A stretch of DNA of 64,000 bases from Spisula solida. Taxonomy: Eukaryota > Mollusca > Bivalvia > Venerida > Mactridae. The stretch spans positions 7,475,201 to 7,539,200 of the forward strand of contig OX365962.1 in NCBI GenBank assembly GCA_947247005.1, written 5' to 3'. The notes below the pieces were generated by a model. The model was not told the DNA's origin. It saw only the letters and a list, made by a program, of their open reading frames with translations, and did no database searches. Position 1 is the first letter of the stretch. Every line of letters begins with the position of its first letter. A program made the position numbers and the translations under genes. This document shows positions 1-9,990 of this stretch, one piece after another.

Positions 1-107
1 ATGATTTTCACTTGCTATAATAAATTAATAACCTTATAATTTTTACGTCATCGGTACACACACAAAAATCATTAATATAAATATGACAGTGAATATCGCT
101 GTCCCCG

Positions 108-690
108 TCCAATATTTATGCCCCCCATCTTTGATGAGGGGGTATATTGCTTTGCACATGTCTGTCGGTCGGTCGGTCGGTCGGTCGTATAAAATGGTTT
201 CCGTTCAATAACTCTAGAACGCTTTGACCTAGGATCTGCAAACTTTACATGGAGGTTGGTCAGCAACAGTAGATGACCCCTATTGACTTTGAGGTCAGTA
301 GGTCAAAGGTCAAGGTCACTGTGACCTTTACCTTTTCTGACTCTTCAAATGGTTTCCTTTCAATAACTCTAGAACGCTTTGACCTAAGATCTTCATACCT
401 TAACATGGAGGATGGTCAGCAACAGTAGATGACCCCTATTGATTTTGAGGTCAGTAGGTCAAAGGTCCAGGACACTGTGACCTTTACTATTTCTGACTAT
501 TTAAATGGTTTCCGTTCAATAACTCAAGAATGCTCTGACCTAGGATCTTCAAACTTTACATGGAGGTTGGACAGCAACAGTAGATGACCCCTATTGATTT
601 TTAGGTCAAAGGTCGTCACTGTGACCATCACTATTGGGCTGCCATGGGGGCATACGTGTTTTACAAACATCTCTTGTTAATTTATACACA
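108..690. repeat. Dispersed element with three ~157-bp tandem units
   Basis: A GTCG microsatellite (about 161-188) precedes three head-to-tail units beginning near 191, 347 and 505. Each carries an 'ataactctagaacgc'-type block, a 'cagcaacagtagatgacccc' block and an 'aaggtcactgtgacctt' palindrome. The third unit decays into a unique tail near 650. The arrangement (microsatellite, then satellite-like units) looks like a dispersed transposon with an internal satellite. No coding potential was found. The outer ends are uncertain. Confidence 0.7.
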
Positions 691-1030
691 TTATAATATT
701 ATGTGTAAAGTAATTTACTCAAAATTACCAGTACGATTAAAAATATACTGTAAACTTCATATTACAGTACTGTTACCTTGTTGTTGTTACCCACGTGCAT
801 TTTTTTCTGTTGTAACATTTTGTATTGTCTGTTGTTACAAATGTAACCTGACTAAATAAAGATATTGATTGATATTGATGGGTACCAATCAATGTATGAT
901 CTTTACAAAAATATTCCTTGTCTTCAAAAAAAATGTATTATAGCTTCAGTTTTTTACAAATAGTGTTATTGCCGAGGAGTAAACGAAGAAACTACCTCTT
1001 TATACTTATTTTTGGTGGACAGTGTATATA
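691..1030. other. AT-rich spacer, nothing recognised
   Basis: No gene, tRNA-like block or inverted repeat was recognised here. Confidence 0.5.
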
Positions 1031-1886
1031 CACTCACGGACTTTAAAAACGCCTCACCTGACTCAACGTCAAATATTGTTTTTATTATTTATCTGGTTGA
1101 AAAATCATTTTGCGTGTTTGTTAATCAATCTTTCCTACACATAATTCAGTTTAATTTAGTTTGTAAAGAAATAATATCGCGTAATTAAATGAGGGTATCC
1201 TAATTACAGTCACTACTAGGAATTATGTGGGATTTTGAATATCGATTATTTTAAAAACGCCTCACATGAATAAACCCCAAAAATGATTGAATTTAATTGA
1301 CAATTCACTTACATGCGTGTAATAATATAATCATTGTACATACAATGCACTTTAAATTTTAATAAAATAAAGTCTTGTTACAAAAAGAGGATAGTTTAAT
1401 CGCAGTTACCACAGGCGATTGTGTGGGGTTTTTAGTATCGACCATGTCCACCATTAACCCTAATACACTCCCTTATGAGAGATGGCATAGAAGCACAGAT
1501 TCGTCGAATACATCTTCGAGGAATATTATTCCACTCTTGTCGTATAGCGTCAGATATCTGCTGTAATGTTCCTGGTGCTTGGTAACGTTTACGCAGACGT
1601 CGATCAATTTCATCCCATAATTGCTCAATGGGGTTTAAGTCAGGCGACTTTGAACTTTCATGAGTGTATGATCTAATCGATATTCAAAATCCCACACAAT
1701 TCCTTGTAGTGACTGTAAATAGGATACTCTCATTTAATAACGCGATATTATATTTTTACAAACTAAACTGAATTATGTGTAGGAAAGATTGATTAACAAA
1801 TACGCAAAATGATTTTCCAATCAGATAAATAATAAAAGCAATATTTGACTTTGAGTCAGGTGAGGCGTTTTTAAAGTCCGTGAGTT
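1031..1886 (-). mobile_element. Tc1-type DNA transposon, internally deleted, long terminal inverted repeats
   Basis: The ends are inverted copies beginning 'cactcacggactttaaaaac', and the similarity continues for roughly 220 bp on each side. A TA lies just outside both ends (1029-1030 and 1887-1888), as expected for Tc1/mariner target duplication. Between the arms is only the C-terminal part of a transposase. A related element lies at 48285-49096. Confidence 0.8.
1432..1654 (-). pseudogene. Tc1-like transposase, C-terminal fragment
   Basis: Read on the minus strand, this gives an open stretch starting SPDLNPIEQLWDEIDRRLR and ending at a stop codon (TAA) at 1432-1434. The SPDLNPIE..W block contains the last acidic catalytic residue of Tc1-type DDE transposases. 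About 73 codons remain. The N-terminal DNA-binding half and the first two catalytic aspartates are absent, so it cannot act alone. Confidence 0.85.
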
Positions 1887-2511
1887 TATGTCTGGGTTAG
1901 TGTTAGAGGTCGTAATAATTGACCTGATATTTGAAGAAAGCTGATTATATCATACTGAATTAGTTTAGGTAGATCATGTAATGCCATCTGATATAATTTA
2001 TGTAATTTTAATGATGTTTCATTTGAAGTAAATCCAATGTTTCATAATAATTTATTATATTTAACTGATTTTCCTTTTAAAGCAAACTCGGACTTCAATG
2101 ATAAATGAGAAATTAATGATATGTACATATAGTTGTAACAACCTGAGAATTTCATAATATATAAACATGTATGTATTTATAATGGCGTCGGTGATAACAT
2201 GATTGACGTTATGATAAAGAGAAACTTTGATTGCAATTATAGATTAATAATTTACTTTACAAAGTCGCACGTACACACATGCTATATGAGAGATCGGTGA
2301 CGGACTTGTGACGATGAATTTCGTGACTAAAAAGTTGAATGTTTTTGTTGCTTCTTGCAACGTCCATAGATGAAATCAAAAGCGCCATACATTCACGGCG
2401 CTGAACAAACCAATCAACATTTTCTATCAGTCATGTCACGGGGGCAAGTTGCACTAATTAGTTTTCGTGGAATTAATTAAGTTATCCAACCTTATGAATG
2501 TCTGCAATGCA
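1887..2511. other. AT-rich spacer, nothing recognised
   Basis: No coding region or recognisable repeat was seen. It separates the Tc1-type element from the next MITE. Confidence 0.5.
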
Positions 2512-2793
2512 CCAGTCAATTGAAACCACGCCCCCAAATTCCGGGGAATGGCGGGGAGTTTTACTTTTGCGTTTCAAACCCCTGGTAAACCCCAAGCCAT
2601 ACAGATGGCAACACACCCGCAAATTCCCCGCCCTTTACCTCACGAATAGAGTCACGGCTATATTTCCCCGCTATTTTGGCGTGAAACAAACGTCCGCACT
2701 CACATGACAGTGCGGGAATATCGGAATGGTCAAAATACGGGACAGTTCCCCCGCCCCTCCCCGGGGTTGGGTGCCGTTGTTTCAATTGACTGG
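2512..2793. mobile_element. GC-rich MITE with 'ccagtcaattgaaac' termini
   Basis: The left end 'ccagtcaattgaaac' is mirrored at the right end as 'gtttcaattgactgg'. The interior is much more GC-rich than its surroundings, with runs such as 'cgcccccaaattccggggaa', and has no transposase. Short open frames in it on both strands are a by-product of composition. Confidence 0.75.
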
Positions 2794-2849
2794 ATCATGA
2801 TTAATATTACAAGGATTCACTGTAAGATATCCTAGTTCTTTCTGAATAA

Positions 2850-3036
2850 ACTCTTAGGTTCTCTTACGTGCCCGGTGTATAGCACCAATATATGCAAGAT
2901 TACCTTAGTTACCAACTATTTCATCTCCAGTTGGACGGGAAAAACGGTAAATGACCAAGAAGTAATGCCCCGGCCTGGATTCGAGCCAGGGACCTCTCGA
3001 TCCGTATTCATGACGCTACCCACTCGACCACCATGT
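2850..3036 (-). mobile_element. tRNA-derived SINE (minus strand), fragment
   Basis: On the minus strand a tRNA-like head is visible ('gtggtcgagtgggtagcg' as box A, 'ggctcgaatccaggccgg' as box B). The far end has the block 'cttacgtgcccggtgta', which recurs in the SINE at 9676-9990, so the two share a 3' domain. Confidence 0.65.
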
Positions 3037-3281
3037 CACCCAATATATGTAAATGGTTTCTAAATAAAAACTCTGTTAGGTATAATTTCTTATTAAAGGA
3101 TTTTATGTTATTGAAAATAAAGAAATACGCTAATCATGTACAAATAAGCCGTGCGGGAAATAGGTAGTACGCTCCGTAAGCGCATCCGTCGTCGCTCCCA
3201 ACGTTTGCTTACGGCCTGCTACGCTACTGTTCCTTATTGCAGTAGAAACTGTATATGATATCATGGATGCTGACGATACTT

Positions 3282-3460
3282 GGTACGTCATAACAAAGAC
3301 GAAATAAAAACTGTACCAGTATATCCGTTACTTAGACGCTCAGCATTCAAAAAGGTGTTTAAAAAAGGTTAACTGACTTCTCATCTGTTTTGCTCTTACT
3401 ATAGTATACCCTCTTGGCTACGGATATCATCAGAAATGAGGTGTCGCTTGTGATTCATAT
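3282..3460 (+). mobile_element. Headless copy of the 'cctcgatagcctagtgg' SINE
   Basis: The body matches that of the SINE copies at 7359, 54024 and 56028: 'caaagacgaaataaaa', then 'gacgctcagcat', then 'aaatgaggtgtcg'. The tRNA-like head is missing, so this copy is 5'-truncated. Confidence 0.65.
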
Positions 3461-3499
3461 GTTATGTTGTAGAACTTATTTCCAAACCGACCTATAGAT

Positions 3500-3709
3500 A
3501 ATGTATAAGACTCATACATATTTAAAATCTGCATCACGAGGCGCTTCTTTTGAGCCTATTTTCATGAAAATCGGAACTGGTCATGTTGACCAAACCGAAG
3601 TTTAAAAATCTTGTTTTTCCATAAGTAAAGATAAGATTTCGGACAGTTTGTTCTTGTTGTCTCAAAATATCGATTTTGTACTTACGGCCTTCTTATTCTA
3701 AGCCAGCGA
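3500..3709. mobile_element. MITE with 'tcgctggcttagaattag' termini, copy 1
   Basis: The interior ('ggcgcttcttttgagcctat', 'gaaaatcggaactgg') and the right terminus ('attctaagccagcga') match the copies at 5646, 27859, 50046, 51427 and 52465. The left terminus is degraded here. Confidence 0.7.
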
Positions 3710-3785
3710 AATGTTCTAGCGATTTTTGAGAATTCGCGAAAGTCCTACATAATTATGTGTACGTCGGTAACAACCACTTATACAG

Positions 3786-3975
3786 GGGTATAGTACAGAT
3801 AATTTGATACGACCCTTGACCTTCTATTAGTATGATTTAACAGCTGATATATTGTCTATATTTATAAACCCAGTTGTATGTTTTCGTAAACGGGGGAGTA
3901 TATCACGAAGACGTTCGAGGGGTCATATCAACACAAACGGACCGATATTGCACGAGTTTGCTCGCGGAAATTGAT
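3786..3975. repeat. Dispersed repeat shared with 23487-23760
   Basis: Shared blocks are 'tatagtacagataatttga', 'aacagctgatatattgtcta' and 'cacgaagacgttcga'. In the second copy these appear in rearranged order and orientation, which suggests a short foldback-type element. No coding potential. Confidence 0.5.
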
Positions 3976-4122
3976 AGCTATTTTAATGATGTTTGGAAAT
4001 ATATTAATATTGGTTATATGTATACCTGAGAGAGGTTAAAAAGTACCTAGACATAATTTATCATTAATTTGATAACCAATATTAATATATTTCCAAACAT
4101 CATTAAAATAGCTATTAATTTC
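3967..4122. repeat. Near-perfect inverted repeat, 51-bp arms
   Basis: The arms at 3967-4017 and 4072-4122 are reverse complements with one mismatch (core 'taatgatgtttggaaatata'), separated by 54 bp. A transcript would fold into a long hairpin. No SINE or gene is recognised around it. Confidence 0.9.
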
Positions 4123-4544
4123 ACAAAGATCGTTAGTTTACGATGCAGGCGAAATAAATAATGAATTCACCCCACTAATTCATTTTTATAAATGTGTACA
4201 TTTTTGTGGTTTTTTTTATGTAATGGTCTGCGGTTGACGTTTTTTCACTTATTCTCAAAAAAGTGATAGAGGGTTCATTTGAACAATTTTTTTGGGGTAT
4301 CTTTGACACATAATGTTGAGATTTGGCATGGCTATTTTAATAATTCATGCTGACACATGTATGTATTTAGTGTATTTGTATGTTTTGATATTTATGATTG
4401 CCATAATTTATACATGTTCATTCAACGTCGAAATAAATCTAATTTGACTGTTGATTTTAAAATAAGATGCAAATAACGACCACTGTGTGTACATACGGTA
4501 GACAGGTTGGTTCTTTTTAGAATTCTATCTAGTACGACTTCCTA
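4123..4544. other. AT-rich spacer, nothing recognised
   Basis: No gene or repeat was recognised up to the CACGTG-rich element. Confidence 0.5.
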
Positions 4545-4919
4545 CGGTGGCATAGAGGAGACACAGGGAATATTTTATTTATCACGTTACTACCACACGT
4601 ATAAAATATTACGTGCGCACGTTGTAGTAACACTTTTGTACCTGATATTTAATACGTGATCACGTGGTAGTAACACGTGCGCACGTGATAGGTAATGCAT
4701 GCGCACAATTAAGATATTATGTTCGCACGTGGTAGTAACACTTTTGCACGTGCTATCTAATACGTGCTCATGTGGTAGTAACACATGCGCACGTGATAGT
4801 TAATGTGTGCTCACGTGGTAGTAACTCGTGCATACGTGATAGGTAAAACGTGCTCACGTGGTAGTAACACGTGTGCACATGATAAATGAAATATTTCCTG
4901 CGTCCCCTCTATGCCATTG
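4545..4919. mobile_element. TA-flanked MITE with internal CACGTG-rich tandem array
   Basis: The terminal inverted repeats are 'ggcatagaggagacacag' on the left and its near-complement 'ctgcgtcccctctatgcc' on the right, continuing as 'tttatcacgt'. TA flanks both ends (4543-4544, 4920-4921). The interior is a roughly 37-bp tandem repeat with about nine CACGTG palindromes. No protein is encoded. Confidence 0.8.
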
Positions 4920-4921
4920 TA

Positions 4922-5645
4922 AATCCCACATTCTTGCGTATTTTAATATAAATTTTCATCAATCGGCCATTTTGAAAATGGCGGCAACTGGATTTTTGAA
5001 AGTTGGTCCATTACCATATTAAAATCAACTACCATTATGCAAAGTTTCATAATTTTGTCACAAAACCAACAATTCTGCCAAAAATATACACCAAACTGGC
5101 GGACTGTAAGCGTCATGAATGCAGAAAATAACATGTCTTAAAAAGCCATATGTAATGGACACATCAACATTGATTGCTTAAGCCAGATGGCTGTTGAATT
5201 AATTGGGATGGTAGATTATTGTTATGATGCTCTCCGTATGTGGAGGAAATAAAATAATCGGTTCATCCATCCATCCATCTATCCATCTATCCATCTATCT
5301 ATCATAATTATGGTCATGTAAATATAGTTCTACATAACACAGATCATACATACCAAGAATATATCCGACCCCTTTCAACCGATAGACGGGAGAATAAATT
5401 GGGTTACACTTTAGGGGACAGAAAAATAAAATTTATCAAAGTATCTTTATGGTTTTAACATACATCACAACATTATGTGTCTGAAATATATTTCAGTCGA
5501 TGTTATTCAATTAGCCAAAGTATGACAAGGGCATTTTCCTTGACCCTTATCGTATATATTACAATAAACATAAACATCAGCATAGCAAATGTACATGTAT
5601 ATCACCGCTGTAAATGAGTTACTAGTATAAGATATTGAGACTACT
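4922..5645. other. Spacer with a CCAT/CTAT microsatellite
   Basis: Apart from a tetranucleotide run of 'catc'/'tatc' units at about 5262-5305, nothing was recognised. Confidence 0.6.
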
Positions 5646-5890
5646 TCGCTGGCTTAGAATTAGAATGTCGTAAGTACTACTTACGACCTTATAAGACTTG
5701 TGCATATTAAACATCTGCATCTCAAGGCGCTTCTTAGGGGCCTATTTTTATGAAAATCGGAAGTGGTTATGTTGACCAAACTGAAGTTTTAACAGCTTGT
5801 TTTTCCTTAGAGTAGTTTTCAGACATATTTTCTTGTTTCTCGAAATATTGATTTTGTACATACCTTCTAATTCTGATTCTAAGCCAGCGA
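5646..5890. mobile_element. MITE with 'tcgctggcttagaattag' termini, copy 2
   Basis: Both termini are visible ('tcgctggcttagaattag' and 'ctaagccagcga'), with the family interior between them. Near the left end there is a short palindrome, 'gtaagtactactta'. Confidence 0.8.
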
Positions 5891-6459
5891 CTTATGTTGG
5901 CATCTTACCTCACGATTGCTGTTATGTTTTGTTATTTAGCCGTTGAGTATACTTCATCAAATTAATATTCATAAAGTAAGAACATTAAATTCGTTTGAAT
6001 AAAGCAATACTTCATTAGTACTGTTAATTTCAAATGACACGCTTCATATTAAATTTATTTTGTCTTAACAATTATATTGTCAAACGGTTGATAATTGGCC
6101 ACAAATTGAGTAGCATTTATCTAATAAATACAACAATGACTGAACAGAACATAAATTATACTCTATTATAAGCAACAACTTAAATACATCATAATTACCA
6201 ATATACTAGTAATTATTCTAAATAACGTTATAATGATGAAAAATTAATAACTACAATCATTACCAGCAATTAAAACATTCACTGGCATTAAAGAAGTAGA
6301 GTAAAAAGAACTCGAGCAGTTCATTGATTGAAAGCAACTGAAAAGCGTGAATTGACTAATTAATTAACAGTGTTAATTAGTGTGAATTACATGCATCCTT
6401 AAGTAATTAGAGCACGCACGTCAACAATTCCCTAATTGGCACGCGCTAGATTACGTGTC
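5891..6459. other. AT-rich upstream region of the HES gene
   Basis: Very AT-rich with no coding frame. Close to the TATA box there is a short GC richer stretch containing 'cacgcg' (near 6441), which matches the C-box type site bound by Hairy/HES proteins. Whether it is used is unknown. Confidence 0.45.
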
Positions 6460-6466
6460 TATATAA
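6460..6466 (+). promoter_or_regulatory. TATA box of the HES gene
   Basis: TATATAA lies about 260 bp upstream of the chosen start codon, followed by GC-richer 'ccgtccggactctagtc'. Transcription would be expected to begin about 25-35 bp downstream, near 6490. Inferred from sequence only. Confidence 0.6.
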
Positions 6467-6565
6467 CCGTCCGGACTCTAGTCTGTACATACCCCAGCTA
6501 ATTTTGCAGTACAACAGTCGTGTAAAATATATACATTTACATTTCATATTAAAATCATAGTATCA

Positions 6566-6722
6566 AATCGTGACTTTCCGTGACGAGAATTACATCACGT
6601 GACATATTGCATCTCGTGACTTTCAGTAACCGAGAATATTGCATCTCGTGACTTTCCGTGACGAAAATATTAAACCACGTGACTCTCCGTGACGAGACTT
6701 TGCGTAACGAGAACATTACATC
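6566..6722 (+). promoter_or_regulatory. Repetitive 5' leader of the HES gene with CACGTG sites
   Basis: Imperfect repeats of 'ctcgtgactttccgtgacga' run up to the start codon. They include two CACGTG E-boxes (6596-6601 and 6676-6681) and several CGTGAC half-sites. CACGTG is a class of site bound by HES proteins, so feedback on its own gene is possible; that is inference. Confidence 0.5.
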
Positions 6723-8970
6723 ATGGTTGGAACAAATGAGTCATCCAATGAAAATACTTCCTACTTCAGAAAGGTAAGCATTTACCGAATACAGTTCGGC
6801 AATTTTGTATGAATGTTTTTACACATTTGGCAAAGGTGTTTCATTCAAAAAGATAATAACAAATGGGACAGGAAAGGCAATTTCACTCCATCGACAGAAA
6901 TAAGAGAGCGCAAAATGCGCAAAAAGAACAGTGTATAAATTGCTAGTTCTGCAAAAAAGTAACCACTTAGAAAATAACGAGTAATGAGAATTGAACACTT
7001 TTGATTGATTATTTAAATTTGAAAAGAAAAATGGAAAATATAATCATTGACGATTTTGGAGCTTAAGATATTTCACAAATTACTAATAATTTATATACAT
7101 GTATGCAAATACACTCACATACATGTATATACAAGTATGCAAATACATCCGGATATATTCAATGAAGAAAATACATATGATTTTAAACTTTTAAAAAACC
7201 AATGCGAATATTTTTACTAAAATTTATTTCAACTCAATTTTACGAATAGGTTAGAAAACCAGTGATTGAGAAGAAAAGAAGAGACCGGATGAATCACAGT
7301 ATTTCTCTGCTTAAATTGTTGATTGCTGACACCATACAACACCAGGTAAGCTTATTTTCCGCCTCGATAGCCTAGTGGTAGAGCGTCCGCTTTGAGTCTG
7401 GGAGATCCCGGGTTCGATCCCAGACCGCGTCATACCAAAGAGGAAATTAAATGGTACCAGTAATCCCTTTGCTAGACGCTCAGTAAGAAAGGAGTTCTGG
7501 GGTGGTATTCAATATTGATCTTATTTAATTGGAGAATAAGGATAGCCAATCATATCGCCTGTTATTGACCAAGAGTTTAATATGGTGTGATCTGATTGGT
7601 TGTCCTTATCCTTAAGTCAAGTAAGCCACCTCTGGCCTCTTTTCTCTCATACCCTCGCGGTGATTGCTTAGATCAGGAATGCGGTATCGAGAGTGATTAA
7701 TAAATGTTAAAAAAAACTTGTTTCACAGTCGACTTTAAATAAATGGATATAAACATATTTTTCCTAGATCTACTGTATACATCCGCTATTAAGACGACAG
7801 TAATGTAAGTCGCAACCGTAAAACTGACCCGACAATTGTATTTTCCCTGGCACATGTACCATATAATACCAGAAAAGCATAAACATTATACACTGGTTGT
7901 TCATAATTTTGTGTAGGCTACCGCATGTACCCGCTTATAAGTCGATCTTGCTTATTAGACGCACCGTACAATGAACCGGCAAATTGTCAATTACGTATAG
8001 TACCATACAATACTACGTAAACAATTTTCACACTCTTCCTTCGCTTCGCTCGCTACGCCCTTTTTGATCATTAAAATTTACTCAACATGTTTTACCTATT
8101 TTTAAGAGCACAAACTATCTACTAAAGCCATTGGGTCTGGTGAATAAATGATTAAAGGTAATGGTGTTAGGACTTTGTGTTAATTTGGACAAAAATTTGT
8201 TTTAAATTAAGTTTTATGATGACTGTCGTTTTCAACACTAAAACATGTATGCGTAATATTTTCAGACGGTGCCATTGACACGACTCGATAAGGCTGATAT
8301 ACTGGAGTTGACGGTATTTCATCTGACACGAGCACAACAACAACAACGATCGGCCGCCATGGCAACGGAAGTGGCCTCTTTCAACAAAGGGTTTAAAGAA
8401 TGTGCTCGCGATGCGGTAACTTACCTACAAAACAACGGACCTGTTTCGGGGGATGTCGCAAAGCATGTAAGCAGCCATCTTCACCGAACGTACCTGTCAC
8501 GTGATCAGCATTATAAAACCCAGCAACATTCTCATCTACGTCATCAAGTTGGCGGACACGTATCCATGGGAACACCGGGCTTAGATGTCAGCAAAGCAGA
8601 AGTAAATCGGCTGTCTACACCTCTCAGACACGATAGGCTAGGTCTATCTCAAGGAATGAACACACCAACATTTTCGCCCATCTTAGATCCACACACGAGT
8701 CTACCACATCTCTCAGGATCGTTTCATCGTTCTAATTTAGAATTAACTCCCGATTCGTCTTCTACGTCATCAAGTTCTTCTACGTCATCAAGTTCTTTTA
8801 TGTCAACAAGTGGTTCAAGTTTATCTGGGTCAGAGGAAGAGATATATTCAATCAGAGTTGGAACATACGATGCCAAACACGTTAAAGAGAACGGCATAGT
8901 TGCCCTTAGTAACAATGTAGAGGACAAAGTAGGTCACGTGATCAAAGAGACAACATGGCGGCCGTGGTGA
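6723..8970 (+). CDS. hes: HES/Hairy-type bHLH-Orange transcriptional repressor
   Basis: Three exons, all in phase 0: 6723-6773, 7250-7345 and 8266-8970 (283 aa). Exon 2 and the start of exon 3 encode the bHLH domain (about residues 18-75). Its basic region reads KPVIEKKRRDRMN, with the proline typical of HES proteins; helix 2 contains RLDKADILELTV. The Orange domain follows at about 88-125 (FNKGFKECARDAVTYLQNNG). Then come a low-complexity Ser/Thr stretch and the terminal WRPW, the Groucho/TLE-binding tetrapeptide. The protein should be a nuclear DNA-binding repressor, in many animals a Notch target. The exon 1 start is the first ATG after the leader and is spliced by a clean GT donor; the exact first exon is less certain than the rest. 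The WRPW codons lie inside a 41-bp tandem repeat that continues into the 3' UTR. The assignment to the HES family is firm, but the subfamily is not resolved. Confidence 0.94.
7359..7726 (+). mobile_element. tRNA-derived SINE in intron 2 of the HES gene
   Basis: The head has a pol III box A ('tagcctagtggtagagcg') and box B ('gggttcgatcccag'). The body is shared with the copies at 41768, 54024 and 56028. It is interrupted by a MITE at 7499-7629. The head does not close into a tRNA acceptor stem and the sequence continues into a common body, so this is a SINE and not a tRNA gene. Confidence 0.85.
7499..7629. mobile_element. MITE 'ggtggtattcaatattgatc' nested in the SINE
   Basis: It matches the more complete copy at 42201-42344 ('gaataaggatagccaatcat', 'tggttgtccttatcctta'). 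The SINE sequence resumes after it, and 'tctgg' is repeated on both sides as a probable 5-bp duplication. It therefore inserted after the SINE. Confidence 0.8.
7727..8265. other. Remainder of HES intron 2, with one arm of a palindromic element
   Basis: About 8036-8096 matches the right half of the foldback at 62941-63045, including 'cttcgcttcgctcgct' and 'atcattaaaatttact'. Nothing else was recognised before the splice acceptor at 8264-8265. Confidence 0.6.
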
Positions 8971-9475
8971 CATGTCATGTGATCAATAAGAGAACATGGC
9001 GACCATGGTGATATGTCACGTGATCAAAGCATAACAATGCGGTCATGGTGATATATCATGTGATCAGAAGGAGAACAAGGCGGCCACGTTGTATGTCATG
9101 TGATCAAAGCGACAACATGGCGACCATGGTAATGTGTTACGTGGTCAAAGAGAGAACATGGCGGCCATGTTGTATGTCATGTGATCTAAGAGACAACATG
9201 GCGGCCGTGGTGATACGCCATGTGATCAAAGAGAGAACATGGCGCCCATGGTGATATGTCACTTGATAAAAGAGACAACATGGTGACAATGGTGATATGT
9301 CACTTGATAAAAGAGACAACATGGCGACCATGGTGATATGTCATATGATCAAAGAGACAACATGGCGACCATGGATAAATGTCACGTGATTAACTAGACA
9401 ACATGGCGACAATGGTGATAAGGAGAACAACCATTGTGGTCATGTGGACAAAGAGTCAAAATGGCGGACATGTTG
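8933..9475 (+). repeat. 41-bp minisatellite spanning the HES C-terminus and 3' UTR
   Basis: About 13 units begin near 8933, 8974, 9015, 9056 and so on. A typical unit has 'gtcacgtgatcaaagagaca', then 'acatggcgaccatggtgata'. Unit 1 is translated as the last residues of the HES protein (HVIKETTWRPW-stop). Six units (1, 2, 5, 7, 8, 10) keep a TGG-CGN-CCN-TGG codon block followed at once by a stop. Most units contain CACGTG or a one-base variant. Confidence 0.95.
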
Positions 9476-9591
9476 ATAAACATGATAACACTCGAACTGT
9501 TAAGACTATATGTTTATATGAAAGTATTGGTGCGTTATTTGTATTGTTTTGTTGTTGTTTACGTGTGTGTGTATACATTTATTATGTTTGA

Positions 9592-9597
9592 ATTAAA
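9592..9597 (+). promoter_or_regulatory. Candidate polyadenylation signal of the HES gene
   Basis: ATTAAA follows a T/GT-rich stretch just downstream of the minisatellite, with no nearby AATAAA. Inferred only. Confidence 0.35.
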
Positions 9598-9675
9598 TCA
9601 TTTAAATGCAAATTTGGCTTGTCAGTTTTATTCATTTAATGCTTTCACGTATTTATCCTCGCCACCGAAAATCCA

Positions 9676-9990
9676 TATGGACGAGACCCCCAGAAGAGGT
9701 TAGCCACTTTAGTTTTTTGGGGGATAGTGCATGATACAGAAGATGCCCAAGTTCCAGAAGTGAACGCGGGGCATGGTTCTTTTACGTGCCTGGTGTAAAG
9801 CATCATACACGGAACCTCGTTTTTTTTATAGTGAAGTCCGAAACACTGTTTTACCGAAAGTAATTTTAGTTATGCTAGGTGGGAAACACTGAAGAGCATT
9901 TCTTTTTTAATCCGGCTGGGGCGGGGTCAAACCCACAACCGTCGGATCAGCAGTCAGTAGCTCATACCACTGGACCACTTGTCCATCCAG
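9676..9990 (-). mobile_element. tRNA-derived SINE (minus strand)
   Basis: On the minus strand the head shows 'acaagtggtccagtggtatg' (box A) and 'gttgtgggtttgacccc' (box B). The 3' part contains 'cacggaacctcg' and 'cttttacgtgcctggtgta', the latter shared with 2850-3036. Confidence 0.7.

Noticed and set aside
7361..7434. tRNA gene with good box A and box B
   Set aside because: No acceptor-stem pairing, and the sequence continues into a body repeated at least four times in the window; it is a SINE head. The same reasoning applies to the tRNA-like blocks at 13576, 14440, 41990, 54030 and 56030.
8933..9475. CRISPR-like array from regular 41-bp periodicity
   Set aside because: The units are contiguous with no unique spacers, and the DNA is eukaryotic; it is a minisatellite. 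The arrays at 14529, 47301 and 62735 were rejected for the same reason.
9045..9703. Open frames downstream of the HES stop as separate small genes
   Set aside because: They are readings through the 41-bp repeat and its flank, with no start context or domain.
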